DNA from: Gemmata palustris
Lineage (GTDB): Bacteria; Planctomycetota; Planctomycetia; Gemmatales; Gemmataceae
Assembly (NCBI RefSeq): GCF_017939745.1
Contig: NZ_JAGKQQ010000001.1
Coordinates: 372,001 to 436,000, forward strand
Direction: 5' to 3'
Length of the DNA stretch: 64,000 bases
Shown here: positions 41,949-51,474 of the stretch, in pieces
How the letters are laid out: every line of letters starts with the position of its first letter
Position numbering within the stretch: the stretch's first letter is position 1
Translations under genes and position numbers: made by a program
Notes under the pieces: model-generated
The model's database searches: none
The model's input: the letters and a program-made list of their open reading frames with translations, nothing else
What the model was told of the DNA's origin: nothing

Positions 41949-44135
41949 ATGCGTCGGTGGCGTGTCCTGAACCAACTCTGGCGCGATGCTCACCCGCGTG
42001 ACCGGGTTCGAGTCGTGCTGTTGGTGGAAGAGTTGGAAGGGCGCGAGGTGCTCTCGCCGGTCGTGACGTTTCCGGTATTCTCCGTTGCCCCGGTGACGCT
42101 CGAGGGCGTCGCGCGCACCTTCAGTGGCAATCCCGCGCTGAGCGGCGAGTCGTTCGCCATTTCCGATGTCGGCGGCCACACGGTCGCGGCGACGCTGAGC
42201 AGCCCGCGCGGTACGTTCTCGGTCGATCCGCTCTCCGCGCAAAGTTTCGGCGTGACAGTAACCAACAACGGTACTGCGGGCGTTACCCTCACTGGCCAAA
42301 TCGACCAGGTGAGCGGCTTCCTTCAGTCGTCCGGCTTCGCGTTCACCCCGACCGCGTTATACAGCGGCGACGCACCGATCAGCCTGTCGGTCGTTGATCT
42401 CCAGGCGCCCGGCTCCGGGGCGGGAGCGTTCACCCTTCGGGTGCTGCCGGATGCGTCGCCCGCTTCCCTCAACTGGTCCGCAACGAGCGAACTTGATTTG
42501 CGGACGGCGCCGTTCGCGTTCCCGCCCAACTTCCTGTCGGTGACTCAGTGGCCCGATACGGACGGGTCGGAGACCCTCGACGTCGTATTGTTGCTCGACG
42601 CCGATGACCCGTCGGTGATCGAGCGATTCACCCTCACCGGCGCCGGCGCGGTAACTCAAGTCGAACCGGGCCAGTGGGTGATTTCTGGAACGAGCCGCGG
42701 CGCGCTCCAGGCGCTACTCAATTCGCTGGTTCTCACGCCCCCGAATAACTACAGCGGGCGCATCAGCATCACCGCGCTCGGTGGGGTGCAGGACACGGCG
42801 TCCTTTAGCAGTCCCAGTTCGACGATAACCGATCAGAAGCCCTTGTTCGCCGGGTCGGTCGATCTGCGGTTCTTCGAGCAAGCGATAATTGCCACACCGC
42901 CGGTGCTCACGCAGGCCGGTTCTGGGCCAATCGACCTCGGCGGGCGCTACACATTGGCGGACCCGGCAGAACAGCCCGAAGACTACCACTCGCTCACGAT
43001 CTCCGCGCCGCGCGGGTCACTGACGTTCGCCCCCAATCTGGTGCCCCAACTGCTGACTGTGGGTCGCGACGGAAACACGCTCCTGCTGACGGGCGAACTG
43101 GCCGCCATCAACGCCTTTCTCGCCACCCCGGGCAGTTTAACGTATTCGATCGACGACCCGGCCTTCACGGGTCCAGTGGGGCTGACGTTCACGCTCGTGA
43201 ACCACCCCGGCGGTTCACCGCTCTCGAGCGGGCAGACCTATGCTCCTGCGCTGGCGAACAACGGTCCCCCGGCCACGGTCGCGATCGCGATGCTCTCGTT
43301 CGCACCAGCCGCCCCTGCGGGCGGCCCCGGACCGGGAGGAACCGGTGCCCCTGCACCCAGCACTTCAAAGACAACAAGTTCAAACGTCTTCGGCCAACCC
43401 GGACAGAACGGTGGACCCGGTGGTCCAGGTGGTCCAGGCGGACCCGGTGGACCCGGTGGTGAACCTGGCGGACCTGGCGGACCCGGTGGACCCGGTGGAC
43501 CTGGCGGCCTGGGCACGCCCAATGGTCCTGGTGGCCCCGGTAGGCCTGGTGGCCCCGGCGGGCCGCGAACACCACCCGGGGGGTTCCCGGGCGCGGGCGG
43601 TCCCGGCGGCGGGCCGCACGGCCCCGGTGGGCGCGGCGGGCCGCCGCCGGGACCGCAACACCAGCCCTTCGCGCGCCTCGATACGCAACCACTGTTTACA
43701 GGTGAAGCGGGTCGGCACCCGCTCCCCCCGGTTCTCCCGCTCGATCAAACGTCGCCCGTGGCCGGGTTCAGCGAGTCCGCCGGGGACAGCCTCGCGCTGA
43801 TCGACCTGATCTACCGCGACGCGAACGGCGCCGAGTTGAACCCGATTGTGCTGCTGGTCGGTACCGCACCGACCGGTCCTTCGACCGCACCGCAAAGCCC
43901 CGCGCCCAACGTGGCCAACACCGTGGCCGTGAGCGCCCCCACCGAAGTGAGCGAAGCCCCGGCCCCCGCCCCGGAAAGTGCCAGTGAAATGAGCTGGTAC
44001 CCTCTCGCGGCCACCGCCGCAGTCGCGGGCGCACTGGGTGTGTGGCTCGCACGCGGCCGGGTCGCCGCACTCGCACGCTCCGCCCTCCGCCTGTTCCGCA
44101 CCCCGAACCACCCACGCACCCAGGGGACCACATGA
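41949..44135 (+). CDS. Large secreted protein with collagen-like Gly-Pro repeats
   Basis: A 728-residue protein. The N-terminus has the planctomycete export motif [11 protein letters not shown] (about residues 26-36) with no standard signal peptide. Residues about 40-470 are beta-rich repeats ([30 protein letters not shown]), cadherin-like. Residues about 488-570 are a collagen-like stretch of GGP/GPG triplets, and a C-terminal hydrophobic helix ([20 protein letters not shown]) anchors it to a membrane. The stop overlaps the kinase gene's ATG. ATG 41949 has GAGGG upstream and is preferred to 41850. Likely a surface or matrix protein. Confidence 0.78.
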   Translation: MRRWRVLNQLWRDAHPRDRVRVVLLVEELEGREVLSPVVTFPVFSVAPVTLEGVARTFSGNPALSGESFAISDVGGHTVAATLSSPRGTFSVDPLSAQSFGVTVTNNGTAGVTLTGQIDQVSGFLQSSGFAFTPTALYSGDAPISLSVVDLQAPGSGAGAFTLRVLPDASPASLNWSATSELDLRTAPFAFPPNFLSVTQWPDTDGSETLDVVLLLDADDPSVIERFTLTGAGAVTQVEPGQWVISGTSRGALQALLNSLVLTPPNNYSGRISITALGGVQDTASFSSPSSTITDQKPLFAGSVDLRFFEQAIIATPPVLTQAGSGPIDLGGRYTLADPAEQPEDYHSLTISAPRGSLTFAPNLVPQLLTVGRDGNTLLLTGELAAINAFLATPGSLTYSIDDPAFTGPVGLTFTLVNHPGGSPLSSGQTYAPALANNGPPATVAIAMLSFAPAAPAGGPGPGGTGAPAPSTSKTTSSNVFGQPGQNGGPGGPGGPGGPGGPGGEPGGPGGPGGPGGPGGLGTPNGPGGPGRPGGPGGPRTPPGGFPGAGGPGGGPHGPGGRGGPPPGPQHQPFARLDTQPLFTGEAGRHPLPPVLPLDQTSPVAGFSESAGDSLALIDLIYRDANGAELNPIVLLVGTAPTGPSTAPQSPAPNVANTVAVSAPTEVSEAPAPAPESASEMSWYPLAATAAVAGALGVWLARGRVAALARSALRLFRTPNHPRTQGTT

Positions 44136-45976
44136 CCCCGCACCAAGACGACCAGACCGTGCACAGCCAACGGGTTCCCACTTCCGCGCTCAGCCGCACC
44201 GAACCGGACGTGGGGCCGGACACGAGTTCCCCGAGCCAGGCGCACGACGCGACCATCGTCCGAGTCGCGCCGTCGGCCGTCACCGTGAACGAGATGGCCG
44301 ACGCCGCCAATTTCGGCCGGTACGAACTGGTCGGCGAACTCGCGCGCGGGGGCATGGGAGTCGTGTACCGCGCCCGACAGCACGGGCTGGACCGGCTCGT
44401 CGCGCTGAAGATGATCCTCGACACCGGCACCGATAAGGAAGCCGCGCAGCGGTTCCTTCAAGAAGCGCGGGCCGCGGCCGCGCTCGACCACCCGAACGTG
44501 GTCCCCATTTACGACATCGACGAGATCGGCGGGCGCCCCTACTTCACGATGGCGCTCATCGAGGGGCCGAACCTGCGCGGGTACGTGGACGCGAACGGGC
44601 TCCCCTCGATACCGGTGCTCGTGTCGCTGTTCGCGCAGATCGTCTCGGGCGTGGCCCACGCTCACAAGCACGGCATCGTTCACCGCGACCTGAAGCCCGC
44701 GAACGTACTGATTGACAAGGACGGGCGCCCGCGCGTGACCGACTTCGGTCTCGCGAAGCGCTCCTCGGTCGACTCGAACCTGACCGCCACGGGACAGGTC
44801 GTGGGCACGCCCGCGTACATGGCGCCGGAACAGGCCCGCGACAGCAAGGACGTCGGCCCCCCCGCCGACGTGTACGCCCTCGGCGCGATCCTGTACTTCA
44901 TGCTCACCGGTCAGGCGCCGTTCCACGCGGAAAGCGTGACGGACCTGCTCATCAAGGTGGTGATGGAGCCGCCGGTGCCCCCCCGTCAACTCCAACCAGA
45001 AGTGCCGCCCGACGTCGAGGCCCTGTGTTTACGGTGCCTCGCGAAGGCGCCCGCCGACCGGTTCGCGGACGCACAAGAGCTGATGATGGCTCTCGCGCCG
45101 ATCACCGACCAGTACCTCACACCCTCGGCAAACCTCACACCCTCGGCGGCCCAGATCGCGTTCCCCAAGGCACGAACGACTCCCTCGATCGGGAGCATCC
45201 CGTTCACCAACGCTGTGGATTCCGTGCCGTCGCTCGGGGCCGCGCTTCCCAAACTCAGTGCCGCCGCACCCGCGACTGAACCCGTATCCGCTGTCGACAC
45301 AACAACCAAGGCCCCGAACCGCAAGCCGCAGTTGATCGCGCTCGGAGCGATCGCGGTCGCGCTGTTGGGTGCGGCCGGGTACCTCGTGACCCGCGACAAG
45401 ACAAGGCCCGATGCGCCGGTAGCCGAGAACGGCACGGCCCCGGATGCGAAGTCGGCGGACCAGTTCACGTGGCCCGTGGTCGCGCGAGCCGATTTCGGAC
45501 TGAAAGTCGAACTCGTTGCCCCCGCCGCCGCGAAGAGCGCGGACGGGATCATCCAGCTCACCGCGGGAACCGCGATGAACGTCCACCTGAAGGCGGACCG
45601 GGACTGCCGGGTGTCGGTCTGGGTGCTCGATCCCGCCGGGCACGCGATGCGCCTTTTCCCCAACGACGACGAGCCCGACGACCGGCTGACCGCGAACCGC
45701 GAGCGCGTGGTGCCGGGTAACGCCAAGTACACGCTCGAAACCACTCCGACCGAGGGCACGGGCGCCGACCGACTCCGGGTGATCGCGACCACGGGCGCAC
45801 AACCCGCGTTCCCGGAGGGCGTGAAGAACGGCCGGTTCACGGTGTATTCCGCCGAGAAGGACCGCGAGAAACTCGCCTCCACGGTGCGCGGCGTCGTGGT
45901 CAAGAAGTCCGGCACGCCCGACACGACCATTGGGTCGGTGACGGAAGCCGAGCTCCAGTTCCGTGTGAAAAAGTAA
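44132..45976 (+). CDS. Ser/Thr protein kinase with TM helix and extracytoplasmic DUF4384 domain
   Basis: A 614-residue receptor kinase. The kinase domain (about 61-320) is complete: [20 protein letters not shown] (P-loop), VALKMIL (Lys), [15 protein letters not shown] (catalytic loop), DFGLAKR and APEQ. A single helix ([18 protein letters not shown], about 420) separates it from a C-terminal DUF4384 domain with [20 protein letters not shown]. The ATGA overlap with the upstream gene and the 18-bp gap to the CHAT gene indicate one operon. It likely phosphorylates proteins in response to a periplasmic cue. Confidence 0.9.
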   Translation: MTPHQDDQTVHSQRVPTSALSRTEPDVGPDTSSPSQAHDATIVRVAPSAVTVNEMADAANFGRYELVGELARGGMGVVYRARQHGLDRLVALKMILDTGTDKEAAQRFLQEARAAAALDHPNVVPIYDIDEIGGRPYFTMALIEGPNLRGYVDANGLPSIPVLVSLFAQIVSGVAHAHKHGIVHRDLKPANVLIDKDGRPRVTDFGLAKRSSVDSNLTATGQVVGTPAYMAPEQARDSKDVGPPADVYALGAILYFMLTGQAPFHAESVTDLLIKVVMEPPVPPRQLQPEVPPDVEALCLRCLAKAPADRFADAQELMMALAPITDQYLTPSANLTPSAAQIAFPKARTTPSIGSIPFTNAVDSVPSLGAALPKLSAAAPATEPVSAVDTTTKAPNRKPQLIALGAIAVALLGAAGYLVTRDKTRPDAPVAENGTAPDAKSADQFTWPVVARADFGLKVELVAPAAAKSADGIIQLTAGTAMNVHLKADRDCRVSVWVLDPAGHAMRLFPNDDEPDDRLTANRERVVPGNAKYTLETTPTEGTGADRLRVIATTGAQPAFPEGVKNGRFTVYSAEKDREKLASTVRGVVVKKSGTPDTTIGSVTEAELQFRVKK

Positions 45977-45994
45977 GACCGCCAGAGGTGCCCC

Positions 45995-48900
45995 ATGTTC
46001 CCCACCGCGGTCGTTCTCCTCCTGGTCGCAGCGCCGCCCACTGTGACCGACCCCGCCGTCGACTTCCGAAGCGCCGAGCGCCTCTACACCGCCGAGCGCT
46101 TCGGCGAAGCGGAACCGCTCTACCGGAACGCGCTCGAAACCGACGACCGATTCCTCAAGCGCGAGGCTTACAACCGGCTGATGAACCTCTACGTGCGCAC
46201 CGGGCGCCCGGACAAAGGGCTGGCGATCGTCACCGCCTTCCGCACCTGGTTGCGGCAAGTCGGCGACACGGACCCCGCCGGGACGGAACTCGTCGCCGCG
46301 CAGTGCCACCTCGAACTCGGGTACGTTGACGCGGCCGAAAAGAGCCTCGCTGTCGCGCTGGGCGGAGCACTGACGCCGGAGCGCCGGCTGGACGCACTGC
46401 GACTCCGTGCCGAGATCGCGCTCCAGAAGAAAGACGCCAGCGAGAAACCGCACTGGGCCGAACTGGAAAAGGCCGCCGCAAAAATGCTGGCGGGCGCGGA
46501 GCGCGCGAACGACGGCCCGCTCCGCGTGACCGCCGGGCGCGCCCTCGCGGAAGCGCGGTTCCGGCTCGGCGACACTGACGGCGCGCTGGCGGTACTCGCC
46601 GCGTTCCCGGAACTGCACGATAAACTCGAAGACCAACTCGGCCGGCGCGACACGCAGCGCCAGCGCGCGAAGCTCCTCGCGGCGAAGGGCCAGTTCGCGG
46701 ACGCGGCCAAGCTGTTCCAAGAATCACTTGACCTCCACCGCAAGCACCAAGCCAAGCGCCGGCTCTTGGCGGGCGATGTCCTCGCGGAATGGTCCGCGGC
46801 GGCACTCGCGGCCGGTAGATCCGCGGACGCGGTGAAGCTCCGCGACGCGGCCGCGGTCGAGTACCGGGCCGCACTCGATGCCCCCGCGGACAACCCGGAC
46901 GCGGACGGAACTCTTGCTGCGTTCGTGCGACTCCAGGCACTCACGCGCAGCGCGAAGCAATTCGCACAGGCGCTCGAAGTGTCCCGGAGCGCGGGGGAGC
47001 GCTGGGCCGGCGACCCGCTCCTCGACGCGCGGTTGAAAGCCGATCGCGGTGGCCTGGAACTGATGGCGTCCGCGTACCAGACCGCCCGCAAGCTGCTAAC
47101 CGAGGCGCTCGCCGATCTTGAAACAGCCGAGCCGCCGAACCTGCGCGCGCTGCCCAAAGTCCTCGTAAACCTCGCGACCGCGGAACTCGCGTGCGATGCC
47201 CCGGAGCGCGCCGAACCGCTGCTCACGCGCTGCGCCGAACTGTACCGCAAGTACAAGCTCCCGACCGATGCCGTGCGCGTCGAGTGCGACTACCTCTCCG
47301 GCGTGGCGGCGGGCCGCAAGGGGGCGTTCGCCGACGCGATCGGCCACTTCCGCGCCGGGCTCGCACTCTGCGACGCGGTCGGGGCCAGCGCCGAGCCGGT
47401 GCGTTTCAATCTGTGGCTCAACATCGCGCTCATTCACAAAGAACAGGGCGATACGGACGCGGCGAGCGAATCGCTCAAGAGCGCGGCCGCGGTACTCGCG
47501 CGCTACGCGGAGCCGGACGACCTGAGCGCGGCACTCATCGATGCGGTGCGCGCCGACCTGTTCCTGTCGCAGGGGTTGATCGGCCCGGCACTCAAACTGG
47601 TCCCGCACCTCGAAGCCGTGAGCGCCAAGCACGCCCGGAGCGCCGGGTACCTCGGGGCAACGGCGCGGCACGTTCGCGCGCTCGATTTGCTCTCGCGGAA
47701 GGACATCGCCGCGGCGGAAGCGATTTGGACCGAACTCGCCGACGCCCAGCGCAAGGACGGGCACATTTTGCTCGCCCGCACGCTGAACTTTCTGGGTATC
47801 TGCGCAGAACTCCGCGGTTCCCCCACGGACGCCACCAAGCGCTTCGAGGAAGCCCGCGCGTTCCAGGGCAATCGACCGCGGTGCCCGCCGGCCACGCGCG
47901 CGATCACCCTCTGGCGCCTCGCGGTCCTCGCGGACAAGGCCGGCAAGCGGGACCAAGCGAAGAAGCTCCTCACCGAAGTCTTCGATGTCGCCGACCGCGC
48001 GCGGCTCAACACCTTCGGCGAAGCGGCGCAGCGCGCGCAGTTCTTCGCCCAGTTCGCGCCCGCGTTCGAGATGCTTGCCGCGTGGTGCGCCCGCGACAAC
48101 GACGGCGAGGGCGTGCTGCGCGTGGTCGCGCGGAGCCGGAGCCGGACGCTGCTCGACCAGATGCTCGCGGCCGGGGTGGACCCGCGCGACCGCCTCACCG
48201 GGGACAACCGAACAGCGCTCCTAGCACGCGAAGCGGACGCCCGCCGCACGGTGTCGCGCTTGCGGACCCAGGCGATGCAACTAACCAGCGATCAGGCCGA
48301 AGACCCGGCCGCGAAGAAGCTCCTCGCGGAACTCGAAACGGCCCAAAAAGAGTACGCCGAGTCGTGGCGCGAGATTGCGAACGCGGACCCGCTCACGCGC
48401 GTGCTGACCGACCCTGCGTTCGCGGAAACGTCGCTCGCACAGGTGCGGAAGGAGGCCCACAAGTCCGGCGGGGTGCTGCTCACGTACATGGTCGGGCGCG
48501 ACGCGAGTTTCGCGGTCCTCTGCACCGACCCGGCGACCGCCCCGCAAGTGTTCCGACTGTTCGCGCCGCGCGCGGTGGCGAGCGACATCGGCGACGCACC
48601 CGCGGGCGATCTGGTAGCCCGCGCCGGGTTCCGCGGGATCTCGCTCAAGTCGAACACGCAGCAGCCGGAGCGCCCGGCCACGCCCGCAACGGTTGAGAAC
48701 GTGCAGCTCACGGACACGGTCGTCGCGCGCCTGGTCAACCACTACCTCCAGCAGATCGCGGACCCGTCGTTCAACCCCACGCGGGGCATCGCGCTCGTTT
48801 CGCGCACCCCGGGCGCCGGCACCCGGGCCACAGTATCAGAAACCCTCGGCGACGCGGTGCTCCCGCCCGCACTGCGCGAGAAAATCCGCGCGAGCCGGGC

Positions 48901-49753
48901 GAAGCGGATCGTACTCGTTCCCGACGGCGCGCTTCACAAGTTACCGTTCGAGGCACTGACGCTCTCGGCCGAACCCACGACGGTGTACGCACTCGATGAA
49001 CTCCCGGCCGTGTGCTACGCTCCGTCGCTCGCGGTCCTCGCGGTGGTGCTGAACCGGCCGCGTGTTACCGAGGGCGAACCGGCACTCCTCACGGTCGGCG
49101 ACCCGGCGTACCACGAATCCGAACCCACGGCCGGTCCGCTCTCGCGGGGCGGCGCGCTCCCGCGCCTGCCGTACACCGCGACCGAGAGCAAGAAGGTGCG
49201 CCAATACTTTGCACCCGACCGCGTGACGGCTCTGGAACAGGCCGACGCGACCGAGGTGAAGGTGGTGGCCGCGCTGCCCGGCAAGCGGTTCATTCACCTC
49301 GCGGCCCACGGCTTCGCGGACGAAGCGTTCGGCAATGCGTTCGCCGCGGTCGCCCTCACGCCGCCCCCGCGCGGGCGCGAGGACTCGAACAACGACGGCT
49401 TCCTGACGCTGCACGAGATCTCGCGCCTCAAACTGACCGGGTGCGAACTCACGGTACTCAGCGCGTGCGTTACGAACGTCGGCCCGCAGCGCCCGCTCGA
49501 AGCGGGAGTCACGCTCGCGGGCGCGTTCCTCGGCGCCGGGTCGCGCGGGGTCATGGCGAGTTGCTGGTCGGTAGACGACCGCGCAACGGCCGAGATGATG
49601 GCCGCGTTCTTCGGCGCGGTTCGGCCCGAGAGGGGTAAAGGCGCTGCGTACCCGGAGGCACTCAAGAATGCCCGCCTCGCGGTTCGCGGAAAGCCGGGTT
49701 GGGAAGCCCCGTTCTTCTGGGCGCCGTTTGTCTACCTCGGCCCACCGGATTAG
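45995..49753 (+). CDS. TPR-containing CHAT-domain peptidase
   Basis: A 1252-residue protein. A signal peptide-like start (MFPTAVVLLLVAAPP) is followed by about 800 residues of alpha-helical TPR-like repeats. The C-terminal CHAT domain (about 880-1250) has the caspase-like dyad: His in FIHLAAHGFADEAFG and Cys in LTVLSACVTNVGPQ. AGAFLGAGSRGVMASCWSVD and the terminal WAPFVYLG are family signatures. AGAGG precedes the ATG. It shares an operon with the kinase. CHAT enzymes are cysteine peptidases, often activated by a partner. Confidence 0.9.
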   Translation: MFPTAVVLLLVAAPPTVTDPAVDFRSAERLYTAERFGEAEPLYRNALETDDRFLKREAYNRLMNLYVRTGRPDKGLAIVTAFRTWLRQVGDTDPAGTELVAAQCHLELGYVDAAEKSLAVALGGALTPERRLDALRLRAEIALQKKDASEKPHWAELEKAAAKMLAGAERANDGPLRVTAGRALAEARFRLGDTDGALAVLAAFPELHDKLEDQLGRRDTQRQRAKLLAAKGQFADAAKLFQESLDLHRKHQAKRRLLAGDVLAEWSAAALAAGRSADAVKLRDAAAVEYRAALDAPADNPDADGTLAAFVRLQALTRSAKQFAQALEVSRSAGERWAGDPLLDARLKADRGGLELMASAYQTARKLLTEALADLETAEPPNLRALPKVLVNLATAELACDAPERAEPLLTRCAELYRKYKLPTDAVRVECDYLSGVAAGRKGAFADAIGHFRAGLALCDAVGASAEPVRFNLWLNIALIHKEQGDTDAASESLKSAAAVLARYAEPDDLSAALIDAVRADLFLSQGLIGPALKLVPHLEAVSAKHARSAGYLGATARHVRALDLLSRKDIAAAEAIWTELADAQRKDGHILLARTLNFLGICAELRGSPTDATKRFEEARAFQGNRPRCPPATRAITLWRLAVLADKAGKRDQAKKLLTEVFDVADRARLNTFGEAAQRAQFFAQFAPAFEMLAAWCARDNDGEGVLRVVARSRSRTLLDQMLAAGVDPRDRLTGDNRTALLAREADARRTVSRLRTQAMQLTSDQAEDPAAKKLLAELETAQKEYAESWREIANADPLTRVLTDPAFAETSLAQVRKEAHKSGGVLLTYMVGRDASFAVLCTDPATAPQVFRLFAPRAVASDIGDAPAGDLVARAGFRGISLKSNTQQPERPATPATVENVQLTDTVVARLVNHYLQQIADPSFNPTRGIALVSRTPGAGTRATVSETLGDAVLPPALREKIRASRAKRIVLVPDGALHKLPFEALTLSAEPTTVYALDELPAVCYAPSLAVLAVVLNRPRVTEGEPALLTVGDPAYHESEPTAGPLSRGGALPRLPYTATESKKVRQYFAPDRVTALEQADATEVKVVAALPGKRFIHLAAHGFADEAFGNAFAAVALTPPPRGREDSNNDGFLTLHEISRLKLTGCELTVLSACVTNVGPQRPLEAGVTLAGAFLGAGSRGVMASCWSVDDRATAEMMAAFFGAVRPERGKGAAYPEALKNARLAVRGKPGWEAPFFWAPFVYLGPPD

Positions 49754-49789
49754 TGTGGCCTACCCGAACCGGATGACCACGCGGGTAAC

Positions 49790-49827
49790 ATTTGCTAACA
49801 TTTTCGGATCGCCGATTGTTAGCAAAT
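49790..49827. terminator. 11-bp inverted repeat after CHAT gene
   Basis: ATTTGCTAACA (49790-49800) and TGTTAGCAAAT (49817-49827) are exact complements with a 16-nt spacer. AT-rich arms suggest an operator rather than a terminator. The rest of the gap to 50180 shows nothing clear. Confidence 0.4.
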
Positions 49828-50180
49828 CGCCGCAATCGACTTCGTATCAACCAGTTGCGCGGACAATCGCCAACTGAATCTGGCAGCATTGTTACCTGCC
49901 TCGATCTTGCTCTCGGGCCGTTGTGCCGGCTCGAGAGCGAGGCGGACACTCGGATCTATAATTCCATTCACTATTGTGCACAATTCAACTATCGGGCGGG
50001 GAAAAAATCCAATTTCTCGCACTTCCAGCCGGCCCCTCTTCATCAACCAATTCTTAGTCATTGAAAGGGCCACGAGACGCGCCGCATAAAGTGCGTTCAC
50101 CAACGGGGCGCAATCCGCGCCAACGGTTGACGTGGCAATTCGCAACAGCTACTATCTCCTTTCAACCCAGCTTCTAACCC

Positions 50181-50385
50181 ACCGAGACATCAGCCCTCTC
50201 GGTGGTCGATATCTCGGCTGATCGACGTGTAGTAACTTACCCAACAACCCTCAGCAACGATCTCGCGCGCACTTCGCGCGCGGGCTTTGTAGCCCGTCCG
50301 CGTATTGGCGGCTCGGGTGCCATTAGACCCGCCGGGCCACGAGCCGCTCCCGGCGGCACCGTCGCGCATTTGCGCGACGAACCGG
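50181..50385 (+). ncRNA. Series of hairpins upstream of a zinc-ribbon gene
   Basis: At least five stems occur in 205 bases: ACCGAGA/TCTCGGT (50181-50203), CGCGCGC/GCGCGCG (50264-50282), CGGGCT/AGCCCG (50281-50296), GCGGCTCG/CGAGCCGC (50308-50347) and GTCGCGC/GCGCGAC (50361-50378). The last ends 16 bp before the ATG at 50394. This may be a structured leader or a repeat cluster; no known family was recognised. Confidence 0.4.
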
Positions 50386-50393
50386 CTCTCGCG

Positions 50394-50636
50394 ATGTTCG
50401 TCTGTCAGCTCTGCGGCGCGACCGTTCCGCCGCGCACTCGTGCCGCCCGCGTGGTCGTCCACCGGCGGACCAAGCAGTACCCGTTCCGGCCGAACGCGAA
50501 CGTGTTTTACCGGCCGGCCCTTGATGGCAAGATCAAGGAACACAAGTCCAACGACCCTGGCGGGGTTGGGTGGGAAATCGCGTCGGAGGCGTTCGTCTGC
50601 CCCACCTGCGCCGCGACTGGTCCACCGGACACCTGA
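50394..50636 (+). CDS. Small zinc-ribbon protein, 80 residues
   Basis: The protein begins MFVCQLCGATVPPRTRAARV and ends FVCPTCAATG, so two CxxC pairs frame a basic middle (VVHRRTKQYPFRPNANVFYR). It looks like a split zinc-ribbon. ATG 50394 is chosen because it places CxxC at the N-terminus; a longer frame to 50202 runs through the hairpin cluster. Function unknown. Confidence 0.6.
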   Translation: MFVCQLCGATVPPRTRAARVVVHRRTKQYPFRPNANVFYRPALDGKIKEHKSNDPGGVGWEIASEAFVCPTCAATGPPDT

Positions 50637-50819
50637 CCCGCTACCGGTTGGAATTCGCCCCGCGCCCGCGGATGCAGTCTGCGGGGCGATCTCTGAAAGC
50701 TTCAAGATAAAAGTGCGTGTGAAACGAGCTGTGGCTACCCCTGTGGAACGACGACTGCGAGGGTGTAGCGCCTCCCGCTCCCTGGCGGTCGCGTCTCGTT
50801 ATCCCGGACAACGAGCACG

Positions 50820-51467
50820 TCACGTCTTGCGGTCGAGAAGTGCCAGAGCCGATGGGTGCAGTTCGGGCGAATATCCGTCCCGAATTGCACCCACGGTGAG
50901 TTCCGGGGTCAGTACTTGTGCTTCGATCCCGTGCGGCCGATCGATCCGTTCCGTGTACCCACCGGCCGACCAGGACAACAGCGCGTTTCCCTGAACCAAG
51001 AGCGGAGTTACTCCCCGCGCCGGGAGGAGAACGAACGTGCCGTCCGGCAAGTCATCGAGTCGTGCGGGGTAGGTTCGCTTCGCGCGGTCGGGTGTGATCC
51101 GCTCTGCGTGGAGTTGGTCGTCGATCTCGACCGCGGACCACGGCGCGCTTTTGTCAATGCGGTCGAGTGCCAGCGCGTGCCGGAAGGCGTTGAAGCGCTC
51201 GCGCTGGCACTCGGCACAGGGGCGGTGCCCAGCGGTCAGCGCGGTAGCTTCGTCGAGGAAGAACAGTTCGGTGTAGTGCCCCGGTTTCATCACCTCGCGC
51301 TGCCGCCCTTTGAACTCCAAAACGCAAACGATCCAGCGCTTCAATTGCCACGAGCGCAAAATGCGCCCGTCGACGGAGTGCAAGCACCCGCGGTTGCCCA
51401 TGAGCGTTCCGCGCTCGGGAACGGCGACGATCTCTCCGGTCGGCGCCACCCGGTTCTGTCTCGGCAC
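50820..51467 (-). CDS. Conserved hypothetical protein, 215 residues
   Basis: The protein starts with GTG 51467 and reads NRVAPTGEIVAVPERGTLMG and LFFLDEATALTAGHRPCAEC, a pattern I recall from uncharacterised bacterial proteins that contain an Ada-like CxxC (HRPCAECQRERF, about 96-107). It is soluble. Its start is 8 bp after the stop of the propeller protein, so they may be co-transcribed. Function unknown. Confidence 0.7.
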   Translation of the reverse strand: MPRQNRVAPTGEIVAVPERGTLMGNRGCLHSVDGRILRSWQLKRWIVCVLEFKGRQREVMKPGHYTELFFLDEATALTAGHRPCAECQRERFNAFRHALALDRIDKSAPWSAVEIDDQLHAERITPDRAKRTYPARLDDLPDGTFVLLPARGVTPLLVQGNALLSWSAGGYTERIDRPHGIEAQVLTPELTVGAIRDGYSPELHPSALALLDRKT

Positions 51468-51474
51468 AGTGCCC

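Noticed and set aside
43407-43665. Short tandem DNA repeats resembling a CRISPR array
   Set aside because: They are in-frame codons for Gly-Pro triplets with no spacers of regular length. No cas gene is near.
47191-48696. A 501-codon plus-strand frame
   Set aside because: It is a second frame of the TPR-CHAT gene with Arg-rich composition and no domains.
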